From NCBI GenBank assembly GCA_030533445.1, contig JARPUW010000300.1, forward strand, positions 1 to 64,000: a stretch of DNA of 64,000 bases. Reading direction: 5' to 3'. The position numbers were made by a program, and so were the translations under genes. The DNA comes from Cyprinodon diabolis (Eukaryota > Chordata > Actinopteri > Cyprinodontiformes > Cyprinodontidae). Shown in pieces: positions 6,570 through 19,512 of this stretch (position 1 is the stretch's first letter; the number at the start of each line of letters is the position of its first letter). The notes beneath the pieces were generated by a model, which was not told the origin of the DNA, did not search any database, and saw nothing but the letters and a program-made list of their open reading frames with translations.

Positions 6570-9500
6570 AGGCTTTTATTTTGAAGGGTCCCTGGAGTCT
6601 TATTTTGAAAGTCTATCAGTGCTGAGTGGCAAGGGAAGTGTCATGGACGGCAGTCATATAGTATCCATTTCCCAATGTTAAATCAGTGCTTTCACCCTCC
6701 ATTAGATTAATATGTGCTGTTTAAAACAGCAGAGGTAAAATCTGTTTGAAGCTTGGTAACCTTGACAACGCTTAATGAGCCTCTCACTGACACAGACAAC
6801 AGCTGCACTCACTATTGGTTTCTTCTTCCCAGGCTTTTTTGTATGGGAAGAACGGCACCGAACAAACGACTGCTGAGCAAAAACCATATGAGTTATTAAA
6901 AAGAAAATTTCACCATGAGCATCAGCAATCCTTCGACTCCAACTATACCAACTTTGGTGTATGTGTGTCATTCAGAACAATATTTATGACGACTTGAAAA
7001 CACATAGTCTGATTCGTTTTTCTCCCATCTTCAGCTTAAAAAGAATGGAGAAAGGCTGAAACTCATCGACTTTAGGTTGGTCTGGAGGGTTTTTAAGGAA
7101 AAGTATTAATCCTACCGTAATTCCGAAGACATTGTGTGAGTCCAGAGGTTTCAGTCTACAAACTGACCAAAAATGGTGACTGTAGGTCCAAATATGTGGC
7201 CGTGAGGGCGAGAATAAGATGTTTGATCTTAAAAAAATGGCCGCCTCACACTAAGATTTCAGCAGCTGCACTCTAGCAGGCTGCTGCAGAAGCTAACTGT
7301 CAGCTAGCTTCCAGGTGCTTACCCTCCGAACAAACGACTGCTGAGCAAAAACCGTAAAAGGTATCTGAAAAATTCTTTCAGTGAAAGCAACATCTATCCT
7401 TTGTCTCAGACTGGGGTAACCTTCATGTCTGTAGGTCTTTCACAACCCAAAACGAAGCAAAAACAAAATGGTTGGCCCACCTGCTCCTCCCTTTCTTTTA
7501 ACTGCAGGACCTCACTCTCACTCACCTTTCAGCTGCTAAAGCACCCCTCCGAACAAACGACTGCTGAGTAAAAACCGTAAAAGGTATCTGAAAAATTCTT
7601 TTTATCTAAGCGACAGCTATATCTTGTCTTCAATTGGAGTAACTTTCATGGCTGTAGGTCATCTACAAACTGAATGGGAAGAGAAAGAAAAAGAAAAAAC
7701 GTTTCATCACACCTAAGCTTCTAATTGAGCTAGCTGCAGCAGGTCACTGTCACTCAGCTTTCAGGTGCTTAAAATGTCCTCCGAACAAACGACTGCTGAG
7801 CAAAAACCGTATGAGTTATTCAAAAAATTTTTTCACCGTGAGCGTCAGTCATCCTTCGACTCCAACTATGCCAACTTTGGTGTATGTGTGTCATTCAGAA
7901 AAATATTTATGACGAGTTTAAAACACATAGTCGGATTCGTTTTTCTCCCCTCTTCTGCTCCAAAACCAATGAAAAACGGCTCTGATTTTCATCGACTTTA
8001 GGTCGGTCTGGAGGGTTTTTAAGGAAAAGTATTAATCCTACCGTAATTCCGAAGATATTGTGTGGGTCCAGAGATTTCAGTCTACAAACTGACCAAAAAT
8101 GGTGACTCTAGCTATAAATATGTGGCCGTGAGGGCGAGTTTAAAATGTTTTTTTGTGTTTAAAAAACGCCTGCCTCACACTCTAGCTTTTCAGTTGCTCC
8201 ACTCTAGCAGGCTGGATTTTGCTAAAACTTTGTGGCGCTTGAGGTCTGATTATACAAAAACCGTAGCAGTTATCAACATACCGTCTTCAGTTTTAAATAG
8301 ACGAAGGATTTATCTACAAACTGAGCTTCAAACTGTTTTTCTAGGTGAATGTATGCCGACACAGTGAAGTGCTGTTTTTTATGCTTTTTTTTTCCTCTCC
8401 CCATTCATTTCCTATGGGATTTTTTTGCGACGTTTTCGCTAATAATTCGCAAACCTTCGGACTAATGAGAAAGTTTTATACAAGCACACATCACCCCATT
8501 GGTCCCGACGCGTGTGCCAACTTTGGGCCCGATCCGCCAAACCGTGCGGGACTAGTTACGCGCCGAAGTTTTGGGTATACGGGAGAATTATAATAACTAG
8601 AAAATTTCTAAAGAAATTTTGAGGGGGGCCACCTACTGCCCGTCTGGGGAACCGGGCCAATACGGCCCTGGCAAGTGACGTCGGGGCTCCCCAGACCAAC
8701 TGCTTACGCCTTTGAGGGCTGCTGAGGGAAGGAAAGAGGGCAAGTTCATGGGCAAAGAGAGCTGTGTGCCACTTGTGCTGAAATCTGGGAAATAGACGTG
8801 CACAGCGTATGATGCACAAGGGTAATATGGGTTGTCCATATTGAAACACAGTGGGTAAAGCCCAGTTGGCGGGCTTCGCCCGCCTGCTAGGAGCCATCTC
8901 AGTGAAGAAAAAAATCACCAATGGCGGGCTCTGCCCGCCTTCTAAGAGCCATTGCAGTGATGAAATCACCAATGGCGGGCTCCGCCCGCCTGCTAAGAGC
9001 CATTGCAGTGATGTAATCACCTTTGGCGGGCTCCGCCCGCCTGTTACCATTGGCGGGCTCCGCCCGCCTTCTAAGAGCCATTGCAGTGATGAAATCACCA
9101 ATGGCAATGAGCAATATGCCAGAATGTATGAGTGTGTATAAGGAAGAGGCTTTTATTCTGTAGAGTCCTTGTAGTCTTATTTTGAAAGTCTATCATGAAT
9201 GTGCATCAAAAGATGGGTCACGCCCAGCAGTGATATAGAATCCATTTCCAAATGTTAAATCACTGGTTTTCCATGTTATTAGGTGAATAGTTGCTGTATT
9301 ACAGAGTAAATGGGAGACTTTTATTGTGAAATTTGCTCTGGGTGTGTTTTGAAAAGGTCACTAGAGTCTAATAAAAACAACCTGGAAGAGTTTGGGTCAT
9401 AATGTTGAGCCATTTGCATCAATTAATGCATTAGTATAATCTAGAGGCTTTTATTTTGTAGGGTCCCTGGAGTCTTATTTTGAAAGTCCAACAGAGTTGT

Positions 9501-9735
9501 GTTTATAGAAAATGTTCAGACCCGTCAATGATAGTTGATTACTTTCCAATCGTTAAATCACTCTTTTTCCATGTTATTAGGGCAGTAGATGAAGCGGAAA
9601 TGGGAGGCTTTTATTTTGAAATTTGCTACAGGGTGTGTTTTAAACAGTCTCCTAGAGTCTATTCTCTAAAACGGGGTTGAGTTTGGGTCATAATGTTGAG
9701 CCATATAGGGCAATAAATATATGTAAAAAATATAG
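6570..9735. repeat. Satellite unit 3 (3,166 bp; no module)
   Basis: The head follows a B-type tail and has the linked variant TTATTAAAAAGAAAATTTC plus CTTTCTTTTAACTGC. The AAT tract is reduced to ATTATAATAACTAG at about 8587-8600. The tail is A type. The last box of its GC cluster has the usual TCC loop. The ~290-bp pair starts at 9147. Confidence 0.94.
8868..9105. repeat. GC-box palindrome cluster, unit 3 (five boxes, A type)
   Basis: Loops are TTC, TCT, TCC, TCC, TCC, with the short TGTTACCATT linker before the last box. This is the commonest form of the cluster in the window. Confidence 0.92.
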
Positions 9736-11756
9736 AGGCTTTTATTTTGTAGGGTCCCTGGAGTCTTATTTTGAAAGTCTATCAGTGCTGAGTGGCAAGG
9801 GAAGTGTCATGGACAGCAGTCATATAGTATCCATTTCCCAATGTTAAATCAGTCCTTTCACCCTCCATTAGATTAATATGTGCTGTTTAAAACAGCAGAG
9901 GTAAAATCTGTTTGAAGCTTGGTAACCTTGACAACGCTTAACGAGCCTCTCACTGACACAGACAACAGCTGCACTCACTATTGGTTTCTTCTTCCCAGGC
10001 TTTTTTGTATGGGAAGAACGGCACCGAACAAACGACTACTGATCAAAAACCGTATGAGTTATTCAAAAAACATTTTCACCATGAGCATCAGCAATCCTTC
10101 GACTCCAACTATACCAACTTTGGTGTATGTGTGTCATTCAGAAAAATATTTATGACGAGTTGAAAACACATAGTCTGATTCGTTTCTCTCCCATCTTCAG
10201 CTCAAAAAGAATAGAGAAAGGCTGAAACTCTCATCGACTTTAGGTTGGTCTGGAGGGTTTTTAAGGAAAAGTATTAATCCTACCGTAATTCCGAAGACAT
10301 TGTGTGAGTCCAGAGGTTTCAGTCTACAAACTGACCAAAAATGGTGACTGTAGCTCCAAATATGTGGCCGTGAGGGCGAGAATAAGATGTTTGATCTTAA
10401 AAGAATGGCCGCCTCACACTAAGATTTCAGCAGCTGCACTCTAGCAGGCTGCTGCAGAAGCTAACTGTCAGCTAGCTTCCAGGTGCTTACCCTCCGAACA
10501 AACGACTGCTGAGCAAAAACCGTAAAAGATATCTGAAAAATTCTTTCAGTGAAAGCAACATCTATCCTTTGTCTCAGACTGGGGTAACCTTCATGTCTGT
10601 AGGTCTTTCACAACCCAAAACGAAGCACAAACAAAATGGTTGGCCCACCTGCTCCTCCCTTTGTTTGAACTGCAGGACCTCACTCTCACTCACCTTTTAG
10701 CTGCTAAAGCACCCCTCCGAACAAACGACTGCTGAGTAAAAACCGTAAAAGGTATCTGAAAAATTATTTTTATCTAAGCGACAGCTATATCTTGTCTTCA
10801 ATTGGAGTAACTTTCATGGCTGTAGGTCATCTACAACCTGAATGGGAAGAGAAAGAAAAAGAAAAAACGTTTTGTCACACCTGATCTTCTAATTGAGCTA
10901 GCTGCAGCAGGACACTCTCCCCCAGCTTTCAGCTGCTTAAAATGTCCTCCGAACAAACGACTGCTGAGCAAAAACCGTATGAGTTATTCAAAATATTTTT
11001 TCACCGTGAGCGTCAGCCATCCTTCGACTCCAACTATGCCAACTTTGGTGTATGTGTGTCATTCAGAAAAATATTTATGACGAGTTTAAAACACATAGTC
11101 TGATTCGTTTTTCTCCCCTCTTCTGCTCCAAAACCAATGAAAAACGGCTCTGATTTTCATCGACTTTAGGTCGGTCTGGAGGGTTTTTAAGGAAAAGTAT
11201 TAATCCTACCGTAATTCCGAAGATATTGTGTGGGTCCAGAGATTTCAGTCTACAAACTGACCAAAAATGGTGACTCTAGCTATAAATATGTGGCCGTGAG
11301 GGCGAGTTTAAAATGTTTTTTTGTGTTTAAAAAACGCCTGCCTCACACTCTAGCTTTTCAGTTGCTCCACTCTAGCAGGCTGGATTTTGCTAAAACTTTG
11401 TGGCGCTTGAGGTCTGATTATACAAAAACCGTAGCAGTTATCAACATACCGTCTTCAGTTTTAAATAGACGAAGGATTTATCTACAAACTGAGCTTCAAA
11501 CTGTTTTTCTAGGTGAATGTATGCCGACACAGTGAAGTGCTGTTTTTTATGCTTTTTTTTTCCTCTCCCCATTCATTTCCTATGGGATTTTTTTGCGACG
11601 TTTTCGCTAATAATTCGCAAACCTTCGGACTAATGAGAAAGTTTTATACAAGCACACATCACCCCATTGGTCCCGACGCGTGTGCCAACTTTGGGCCCGA
11701 TCCGCCAAACCGTGCGGGACTAGTTACGTGCCGAAGTTTTGGGTATACGGGAGAAT

Positions 11757-11906
11757 TATAATAATAATAATAATACGCGGAATAAATATGTGCAATAGTA
11801 GTAGGTGGGCCATGCCTTCGGCATGTGGCCCCCCAATAATAATAATACGCGGAATAAATATGTGCAATAGTAGTAGGTGGGCCATGCCTTCGGCATGTGG
11901 CCCCCC
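11757..11906. repeat. AAT tract with two hairpin modules, unit 4
   Basis: Modules lie at 11775-11834 and 11847-11906, 72 bp apart, joined by four AAT. The inter-module spacing is a multiple of three, as in every multi-copy tract here. Confidence 0.92.
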
Positions 11907-12179
11907 AACTAGAAAATTTCTAAAGAAATTTTGAGGGGGGCCACCTACTGCCCGTATGGGGAACCGGGCCAATACGGCCCTGGCCAGTGACGTCGGGGCT
12001 CCCCAGACCAACTGCTTACGCCTTAGAGGGCTGCTGAGGGAAGGAAAGAGGGCTAGGTCATGGGCAAAGAGAGCTGTGTGCCACTTGTGCTGAAATCTGG
12101 GAAATAGACGTGCACAGCGTATGATGCACAAGGGTAATATGGGTTGTCCATATTGAACCGCAGTGGGTAAAGCCCAGTT

Positions 12180-12417
12180 GGCGGGCTTCGCCCGCCTGCT
12201 AGGAGCCATCTCAGTGAAGAAAAAAATCACCAATGGCGGGCTCTGCCCGCCTTCTAATAGCCATTGCAGTGATGAAATCACCAATGGCGGGCTCTGCCCG
12301 CCTGCTAAGAGCCATTGCAGTGATGTAATCACCTTTGGCGGGCTCCGCCCGCCTGTTACCATTGGCGGGCTCCGCCCGCCTTCTAAGAGCCATTGCAGTG
12401 ATGAAATCACCAATGGC
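12180..12417. repeat. GC-box palindrome cluster, unit 4 (five boxes, A type)
   Basis: It is A type but with a TCT loop in both the second and third boxes, and TCTAATAGCC in place of TCTAAGAGCC after the second box. Confidence 0.92.
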
Positions 12418-13047
12418 AATGAGCAATATGCCAGAATGTATGAGTGTGTATAAGGAAGAGGCTTTTATTCTGTAGAGTCCTTGTAGTCTTATTTTGAAAG
12501 TCTATCATGAATGTGCATCAAAAGATGGGTCACGCCCAGCAGTGATATAGAATCCATTTCCAAATGTTAAATCACTGGTTTTCCATGTTATTAGGTGAAT
12601 ACTTGCTGTATTACAGAGTAAATGGGAGACTTTTATTGTGAAATTTGCTCTGGGTGTGTTTTGAAAAGGTCACTAGAGTCTAATAAAAACAACCTGGAAG
12701 AGTTTGGGTCATAATGTTGAGCCATTTGCATCAATTAATGCATTAGTATAATCTAGAGGCTTTTATTTTGTAGGGTCGCTGGAGTCTTATTTTGAAAGTC
12801 CAACAGAGTTGTGTTTATAGAAAATGTTCAGACCCGTCAATGATAGTTGATTACTTTCCAATCGTTAAATCACTCTTTTTCCATGTTATTAGGGCAGTAG
12901 ATGAAGCGGAAATGGGAGGCTTTTATTTTGAAATTTGCTATAGGGTGTGTTTTAAACAGTCTCCTAGAGTCTATTCTCTAAAACGGGGTTGAGTTTGGGT
13001 CATAATATTGAGCCATATAGGGCAATAAATATATGTAAAAAATATAG

Positions 13048-16000
13048 AGGCTTTTATTTTGTAGGGTCCCTGGAGTCTTATTTTGAAAGTCTATCAGTGC
13101 TGAGTGGCAAGGGAAGTGTCATGGACAGCAGTCATATAGTATCCATTTCCCAATGTTAAATCAGTCCTTTCACCCTCCATTAGATTAATATGTGCTGTTT
13201 AAAACAGCAGAGGTAAAATCTGTTTGAAGCTTGGTAACCTTGACAACGCTTAACGAGCCTCTCACTGACACAGACAACAGCTGCACTCACTATTGGTTTC
13301 TTCTTCCCAGGCTTTTTTGTATGGGAAGAACGGCAACGAAAACAAACGACTACTGATCAAAAACCGTATGAGTTATTCAAAAAACATTTTCACCATGAGC
13401 ATCAGCAATCCTTCGACTCCAAGTATACCAACTTTGGTGTATGTGTGTCATTCAGAACAATATTTATGACGACTTGAAAACACATAGTCTGATTCGTTTC
13501 TCTCCCATCTTCAGCTCAAAAAGAATGGAGAAAGGCCGAAACTCATCGACTTTAGGTTGGTCTGGAGGGTTTTTAAGGAAAAGTATTAATCCTACCGTAA
13601 TTCCGAAGACATTGTGTGAGTCCAGAGGTTTCAGTCTACAAACTGACCAAAAATGGTGACTGTAGCTCCAAATATGTGGCCGTGAGGGCGAGAATAAGAT
13701 GTTTGATCTTAAAAAAATGGCCGCCTCACACTAAGATTTCAGCAGCTGCACTCTAGCAGGCTGCTGCAGAAGCTAACTGTCAGCTAGCTTCCAGGTGCTT
13801 ACCCTCCGAACAAACGACTGCTGAGCAAAAACCGTAAAAGATATCTGAAAAATTCTTTCAGTGAAAGCAACATCTATCCTTTGTCTCAGACTGGGGTAAC
13901 CTTCATGTCTGTAGGTCTTTCACAACCCAAAACGAAGCACAAACAAAATGGTTGGCCCACCTGCTCCTCCCTTTGTTTGAACTGCAGGACCTCACTCTCA
14001 CTCACCTTTTAGCTGCTAAAGCACCCCTCCGAACAAACGACTGCTGAGTAAAAACCGTAAAAGGTGTCTGAAAAATTCTTTTTATCTAAGCGACAGCTAT
14101 ATCTTGTCTTCAATTGGAGTAACTTTCATGGCTGTAGGTCATCTACAAACTGAATGGGAAGAGAAAGAAAAAGAAAAAACGTTTCATCACACCTAAGCTT
14201 CTAATTGAGCTAGCTGCAGCAGGTCACTGTCACTCAGCTTTCAGGTGCTTAAAATGTCCTCCGAACAAACGACTGCTGAGCAAAAACCGTATGAGTTATT
14301 CAAAAAATTTTTTCACCGTGAGCGTCAGTCATCCTTCGACTCCAACTATGCCAACTTTGGTGTATGTGTGTCATTCAGAAAAATATTTATGACGAGTTTA
14401 AAACACATAGTCGGATTCGTTTTTCTCCCCTGTTCTGCTCCAAAACCAATGAAAAACGGCTCTGATTTTCATCGACTTTAGGTCGGTCTGGAGGGTTTTT
14501 AAGGAAAAGTATTAATCCTACCGTAATTCCGAAGATATCGTGTGGGTCCAGAGATTTCAGTCTACAAACTGACCAAAAATGGTGACTCTAGCTATAAATA
14601 TGTGGCCGTGAGGGCGAGTTTAAAATGTTTTTTTGTGTTTAAAAAACGCCTGCCTCACACTCTAGCTTTTCAGTTGCTCCACTCTAGCAGGCTGGATTTT
14701 GCTAAAACTTTGTGGCGCTTGAGGTCTGATTATACAAAAACCGTAGCAGTTATCAACATACCGTCTTCAGTTTTAAATAGACGAAGGATTTATCTACAAA
14801 CTGAGCTTCAAACTGTTTTTCTAGGTGAATGTATGGCGACACAGTGAAGTGCTGTTTTTTATGCTTTTTTTTCCCTCTCCCCATTCATTTCCTATGGGAT
14901 TTTTTTGCGACGTTTTCGCTAATAATTCGCAAACCTTCGGACTAATGAGAAAGTTTTATACAAGCACACATCACCCCATTGGTCCCGACGCGTGTGCCAA
15001 CTTTGGGCCCGATCCGCCAAACCGTGCGGGACTAGTTACGCGCCGAAGTTTTGGGTATACGGGAGAATTATAATAACTAGAAAATTTCTAAAGAAATTTT
15101 GAGGGGGGCCACCTACTGCCCATCTTGGGAACAGGGCCAAAACGGCCCTGGCAAGTGATGTCGGGGCTCCCCAGACCAACTGCTTACGCCTTTGAGGGCT
15201 GCTGAGGGAAGGAAAGAGGGCTAGGTCATGGGCAAAGAGAGCTGTGTGCCACTTGTGCTGAAATCTGGGAAATAGACGTGCACAGCGTATGATGCAAAAG
15301 GGTAATATGGGTTGTCCATATTGAACCGCAGTGGGTAAAGCTCAGTTGGTGGGCTCCGCCCGCCTGCTAGGAGCCCTTGCAGCGATGAAAAAAATCCCCA
15401 ATGGCGGGCATTGCCCGCCTGCTAAGAGCCATTGCAGTGATGAAATCACCAATGGCGGGCTCCGCCCGCCTGCTAGGAGCCATTGCAGTGATGAAAAAAA
15501 TCACCATTGGCGGGCTCCGCCCGCCTCCTAACAGCCATTGCAGTGATGAAATCACCAATGGCGGGCTCCGCCCGCCTTCTAAAAGCCATTGCAGTGATGA
15601 AATTACAAATGGCTATAAGCAATATGCCAGAATGTATGAGTGTGTATAAGGAAGAGGCTTTTATTTTGTAGAGTCCCTGTAGTCTTATTTTGAAAGTCTA
15701 TCATGGAAGTGCATCTATAGATGGGTCATGCCCAGCAGTGATATAGAATCCATTTCCAAATGTTAAATCACTGGTTTTCCATGTTATTAGGTGAATAGTT
15801 CCTGTATTACAGAGTAAATGGGGGACTTTTATTGTGAAATTTGCTCTGGGGTGTGTTTTGAAAAGGTCACTAGAGTCTAATAAAAACAACCTGGAAGAGT
15901 TTGGGTCATAATGTTGAGCCATTTGCATCAATTAATGCATTAGTATAATCTAGAGGCTTTTATTTTGTAGGGTCCCTGGAGTCTTATTTTGAAAGTCCAA

Positions 16001-16244
16001 CAGAGTTGTGTTTAGAGAAAATGTTCAGACCCATCAATGATAGTTGATGACTTTCCAATCGTTAAATCACTCTTTTTCCATTTTATTAGGGCAGTAGATG
16101 AAGCGGAAATGGGAGGCTTTTATTTTGAAATTTGCCATAGGGTGTGTTTTAAACAGTCTCCTAGAGTCTATTCTCTAAAATGGGGTTGAGTTTGGGTCAT
16201 AATGTTGAGCCATATAGGGCAATAAATATATGTAAAAAATATAG
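13048..16244. repeat. Satellite unit 5 (3,197 bp; no module; B-type tail)
   Basis: The head has the rare CGGCAACGAAAACAAACG variant shared only with unit 14. The tail has GGGCCAAAACGGCCC, shared only with unit 17. From about 15,075 on, this unit and the next keep a constant offset of 38,175 from units 17 and 18, while the heads of 5 and 17 differ. The switch lies at or near the empty AAT junction (CTAG at 15077-15080). The ~290-bp pair starts at 15655. Confidence 0.94.
15348..15613. repeat. GC-box palindrome cluster, unit 5 (five boxes, B type)
   Basis: The five boxes have loops TCC, ATT, TCC, TCC, TCC. The first box starts GGTGGGC. Two linkers contain A-runs. The cluster matches unit 17. 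Confidence 0.92.
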
Positions 16245-18263
16245 AGGCTTTTATTTTGAAGGGTCCCTGGAGTCTTATTTTGAAAGTCTATCAGTGCTGA
16301 GTGGCAAGGGAAGTGTCATGGACGGCAGTCATATAGTATCCATTTCCCAATGTTAAATCAGTGCTTTCACCCTCCATTAGATTAATATGTGCTGTTTAAA
16401 ACAGCAGAGGTAAAATCTGTTTGAAGCTTGGTAACCTTGACAACGCTTAATGAGCCTCTCACTGACACAGACAACAGCTGCACTCACTATTGGTTTCTTC
16501 TTCCCAGGCTTTTTTGTATGGGAAGAACGGCACCGAACAAACGACTGCTGAGCAAAAACCGTATGAGTTATTAAAAAGAAAATTTCACCATGAGCATCAG
16601 CAATCCTTCGACTCCAACTATACCAACTTTGGTGTATGTGTGTCATTCAGAACAATATTTATGACGACTTGAAAACACATAGTCTGATTCGTTTTTCTCC
16701 CATCTTCAGCTTAAAAAGAATGGAGAAAGGCTGAAACTCATCGACTTTAGGTTGGTCTGGAGGGTTTTTAAGGAAAAGTATTAATCCTACCGTAATTCCG
16801 AAGACATTGTGTGAGTCCAGAGGTTTCAGTCTACAAACTGACCAAAAATGGTGACTGTAGGTCCAAATATGTGGCCGTGAGGGCGAGAATAAGATGTTTG
16901 ATCTTAAAAAAATGGCCGCCTCACACTAAGATTTCAGCAGCTGCACTCTAGCAGGCTGCTGCAGAAGCTAACTGTCAGCTAGCTTCCAGGTGCTTACCCT
17001 CCGAACAAACGACTGCTGAGCAAAAACCGTAAAAGGTATCTGAAAAATTCTTTCAGTGAAAGCAACATCTATCCTTTGTCTCAGACTGGGGTAACCTTCA
17101 TGTCTGTAGGTCTTTCACAACCCAAAACGAAGCAAAAACAAAATGGTTGGCCCACCTGCTCCTCCCTTTCTTTTAACTGCAGGACCTCACTCTCACTCAC
17201 CTTTCAGCTGCTAAAGCACCCCTCCGAACAAACGACTGCTGAGTAAAAACCGTAAAAGGTATCTGAAAAATTCTTTTTATCTAAGCGACAGCTATATCTT
17301 GTCTTCAATTGGAGTAACTTTCATGGCTGTAGGTCATCTACAAACTGAATGGGAAGAGAAAGAAAAAGAAAAAACGTTTCATCACACCTAAGCTTCTAAT
17401 TGAGCTAGCTGCAGCAGGTCACTGTCACTCAGCTTTCAGGTGCTTAAAATGTCCTCCGAACAAACGACTGCTGAGCAAAAACCGTATGAGTTATTCAAAA
17501 AATTTTTTCACCGTGAGCGTCAGTCATCCTTCGACTCCAACTATGCCAACTTTGGTGTATGTGTGTCATTCAGAAAAATATTTATGACGAGTTTAAAACA
17601 CATAGTCGGATTCGTTTTTCTCCCCTCTTCTGCTCCAAAACCAATGAAAAACGGCTCTGATTTTCATCGACTTTAGGTCGGTCTGGAGGGTTTTTAAGGA
17701 AAAGTATTAATCCTACCGTAATTCCGAAGATATTGTGTGGGTCCAGAGATTTCAGTCTACAAACTGACCAAAAATGGTGACTCTAGCTATAAATATGTGG
17801 CCGTGAGGGCGAGTTTAAAATGTTTTTTTTGTGTTTAAAAAACGCCTGCCTCACACTCTAGCTTTTCAGTTGCTCCACTCTAGCAGGCTGGATTTTGCTA
17901 AAACTTTGTGGCGCTTGAGGTCTGATTATACAAAAACCGTAGCAGTTATCAACATACCGTCTTCAGTTTTAAATAGACGAAGGATTTATCTACAAACTGA
18001 GCTTCAAACTGTTTTTCTAGGTGAATGTATGCCGACACAGTGAAGTGCTGTTTTTTATGCTTTTTTTTTCCTCTCCCCATTCATTTCCTATGGGATTTTT
18101 TTGCGACGTTTTCGCTAATAATTCGCAAACCTTCGGACTAATGAGAAAGTTTTATACAAGCACACATCACCCCATTGGTCCCGACGCGTGTGCCAACTTT
18201 GGGCCCGATCCGCCAAACCGTGCGGGACTAGTTACGCGCCGAAGTTTTGGGTATACGGGAGAA

Positions 18264-18342
18264 TTATAATAATAATAATAATACGCGGAATAAATATGTG
18301 CAATAGTAGTAGGTGGGCCATGCCTTCGGCATGTGGCCCCCC
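18264..18342. repeat. AAT tract with one hairpin module, unit 6
   Basis: One module at 18283-18342 is preceded by a longer AAT run than in unit 1. It marks the left edge of the ~6.4-kb block repeated at offset 13,092. Confidence 0.92.
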
Positions 18343-18615
18343 AACTAGAAAATTTCTAAAGAAATTTTGAGGGGGGCCACCTACTGCCCGTCTGGGGAAC
18401 CGGGCCAATACGGCCCTGGCAAGTGATGTCGGGGCTCCCCAGACCAACTGCTTATGCCTTTGAGGGCTGCTGAGGGAAGGAAAGAGGGCTAGGTCATGGG
18501 CAAAGAGAGCTGTGTGCCACCTGTGCTGAAATCTGGGTAATAGACGTGCACAGCGTATGATGCACAAGGGTAATATGGGTTGTCCATATTGAACCGCAGT
18601 GGGTAAAGCTCAGTT

Positions 18616-18881
18616 GGTGGGCTCCGCCCGCCTGCTAGGAGCCCTTGCAGCGATGAAAAAAATCCCCAATGGCGGGCATTGCCCGCCTGCTAAGAGCCAT
18701 TGCAGTGATGAAATCACCAATGGCGGGCTCCGCCCGCCTGCTAGGAGCCATTGCAGTGATGAAAAAAATCACCATTGGCGGGCTCCGCCCGCCTCCTAAC
18801 AGCCATTGCAGTGATGAAATCACCAATGGCGGGCTCCGCCCGCCTTCTAAGAGCCATTGCAGTGATGAAATTACAAATGGC
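18616..18881. repeat. GC-box palindrome cluster, unit 6 (five boxes, B type)
   Basis: It is B type; after the last box it reads TTCTAAGAGCC where units 2, 5 and 17 have TTCTAAAAGCC. Unit 10 shares the G form. Confidence 0.92.
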
Positions 18882-19512
18882 TATAAGCAATATGCCAGAA
18901 TGTATGAGTGTGTATAAGGAAGAGGCTTTTATTTTGTAGAGTCCCTGTAATCTTATTTTGAAAGTCTATCATGGAAGTGCATCTATAGATGGGTCATGCC
19001 CAGCAGTGATATAGAATCCATTTCCAAATGTTAAATCACTGGTTTTCCATGTTATTAGGTGAATAGTTCCTGTATTACAGAGTAAATGGGGGACTTTTAT
19101 TGTGAAATTTGCTCTGGGGTGTGTTTTGAAAAGGTCACTAGAGTCTAATAAAAACAACCTGGAAGAGTTTGGGTCATAATGTTGAGCCATTTGCATCAAT
19201 TAATGCATTAGTATAATCTAGAGGCTTTTATTTTGTAGGGTCCCTGGAGTCTTATTTTGAAAGTCCAACAGAGTTGTGTTTAGAGAAAATGTTCAGACCC
19301 ATCAATGATAGTTGATGACTTTCCAATCGTTAAATCACTCTTTTTCCATTTTATTAGGGCAGTAGATGAAGCGGAAATGGGAGGCTTTTATTTTGAAATT
19401 TGCCATAGGGTGTGTTTTAAACAGTCTCCTAGAGTCTATTCTCTAAAATGGGGTTGAGTTTGGGTCATAATGTTGAGCCATATAGGGCAATAAATATATG
19501 TAAAAAATATAG

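Larger units (their letters stand above)
9736..13047. repeat. Satellite unit 4 (3,312 bp; two modules)
   Basis: The fourth monomer (C') has linked variants AAATTATTTTT, CAACCTGAATGGG, TTTTGTCACACCTGATC and CACTCTCCCCCAGC, and the following A monomer has CAAAATATTTTTTC and GTCAGCCATCC. The same set marks units 8, 12 and 19, and part of it unit 16. The tail begins CCCGTATGGGG and has CCTTAGAGGGC, the latter shared only with unit 14. The ~290-bp pair starts at 12459. Confidence 0.94.
16245..19512. repeat. Satellite unit 6 (3,268 bp; one module; B-type tail)
   Basis: The head carries the TTATTAAAAAGAAAATTTC variant and an extra T in the T-run at about 17821, both shared with unit 18. The tail is B type with GCTTATGCCTTTG and CTGGGTAATAGAC, shared only with unit 10. 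Unit 18 instead has an A tail, so the two part company at the AAT tract. The ~290-bp pair starts at 18923. Confidence 0.94.
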
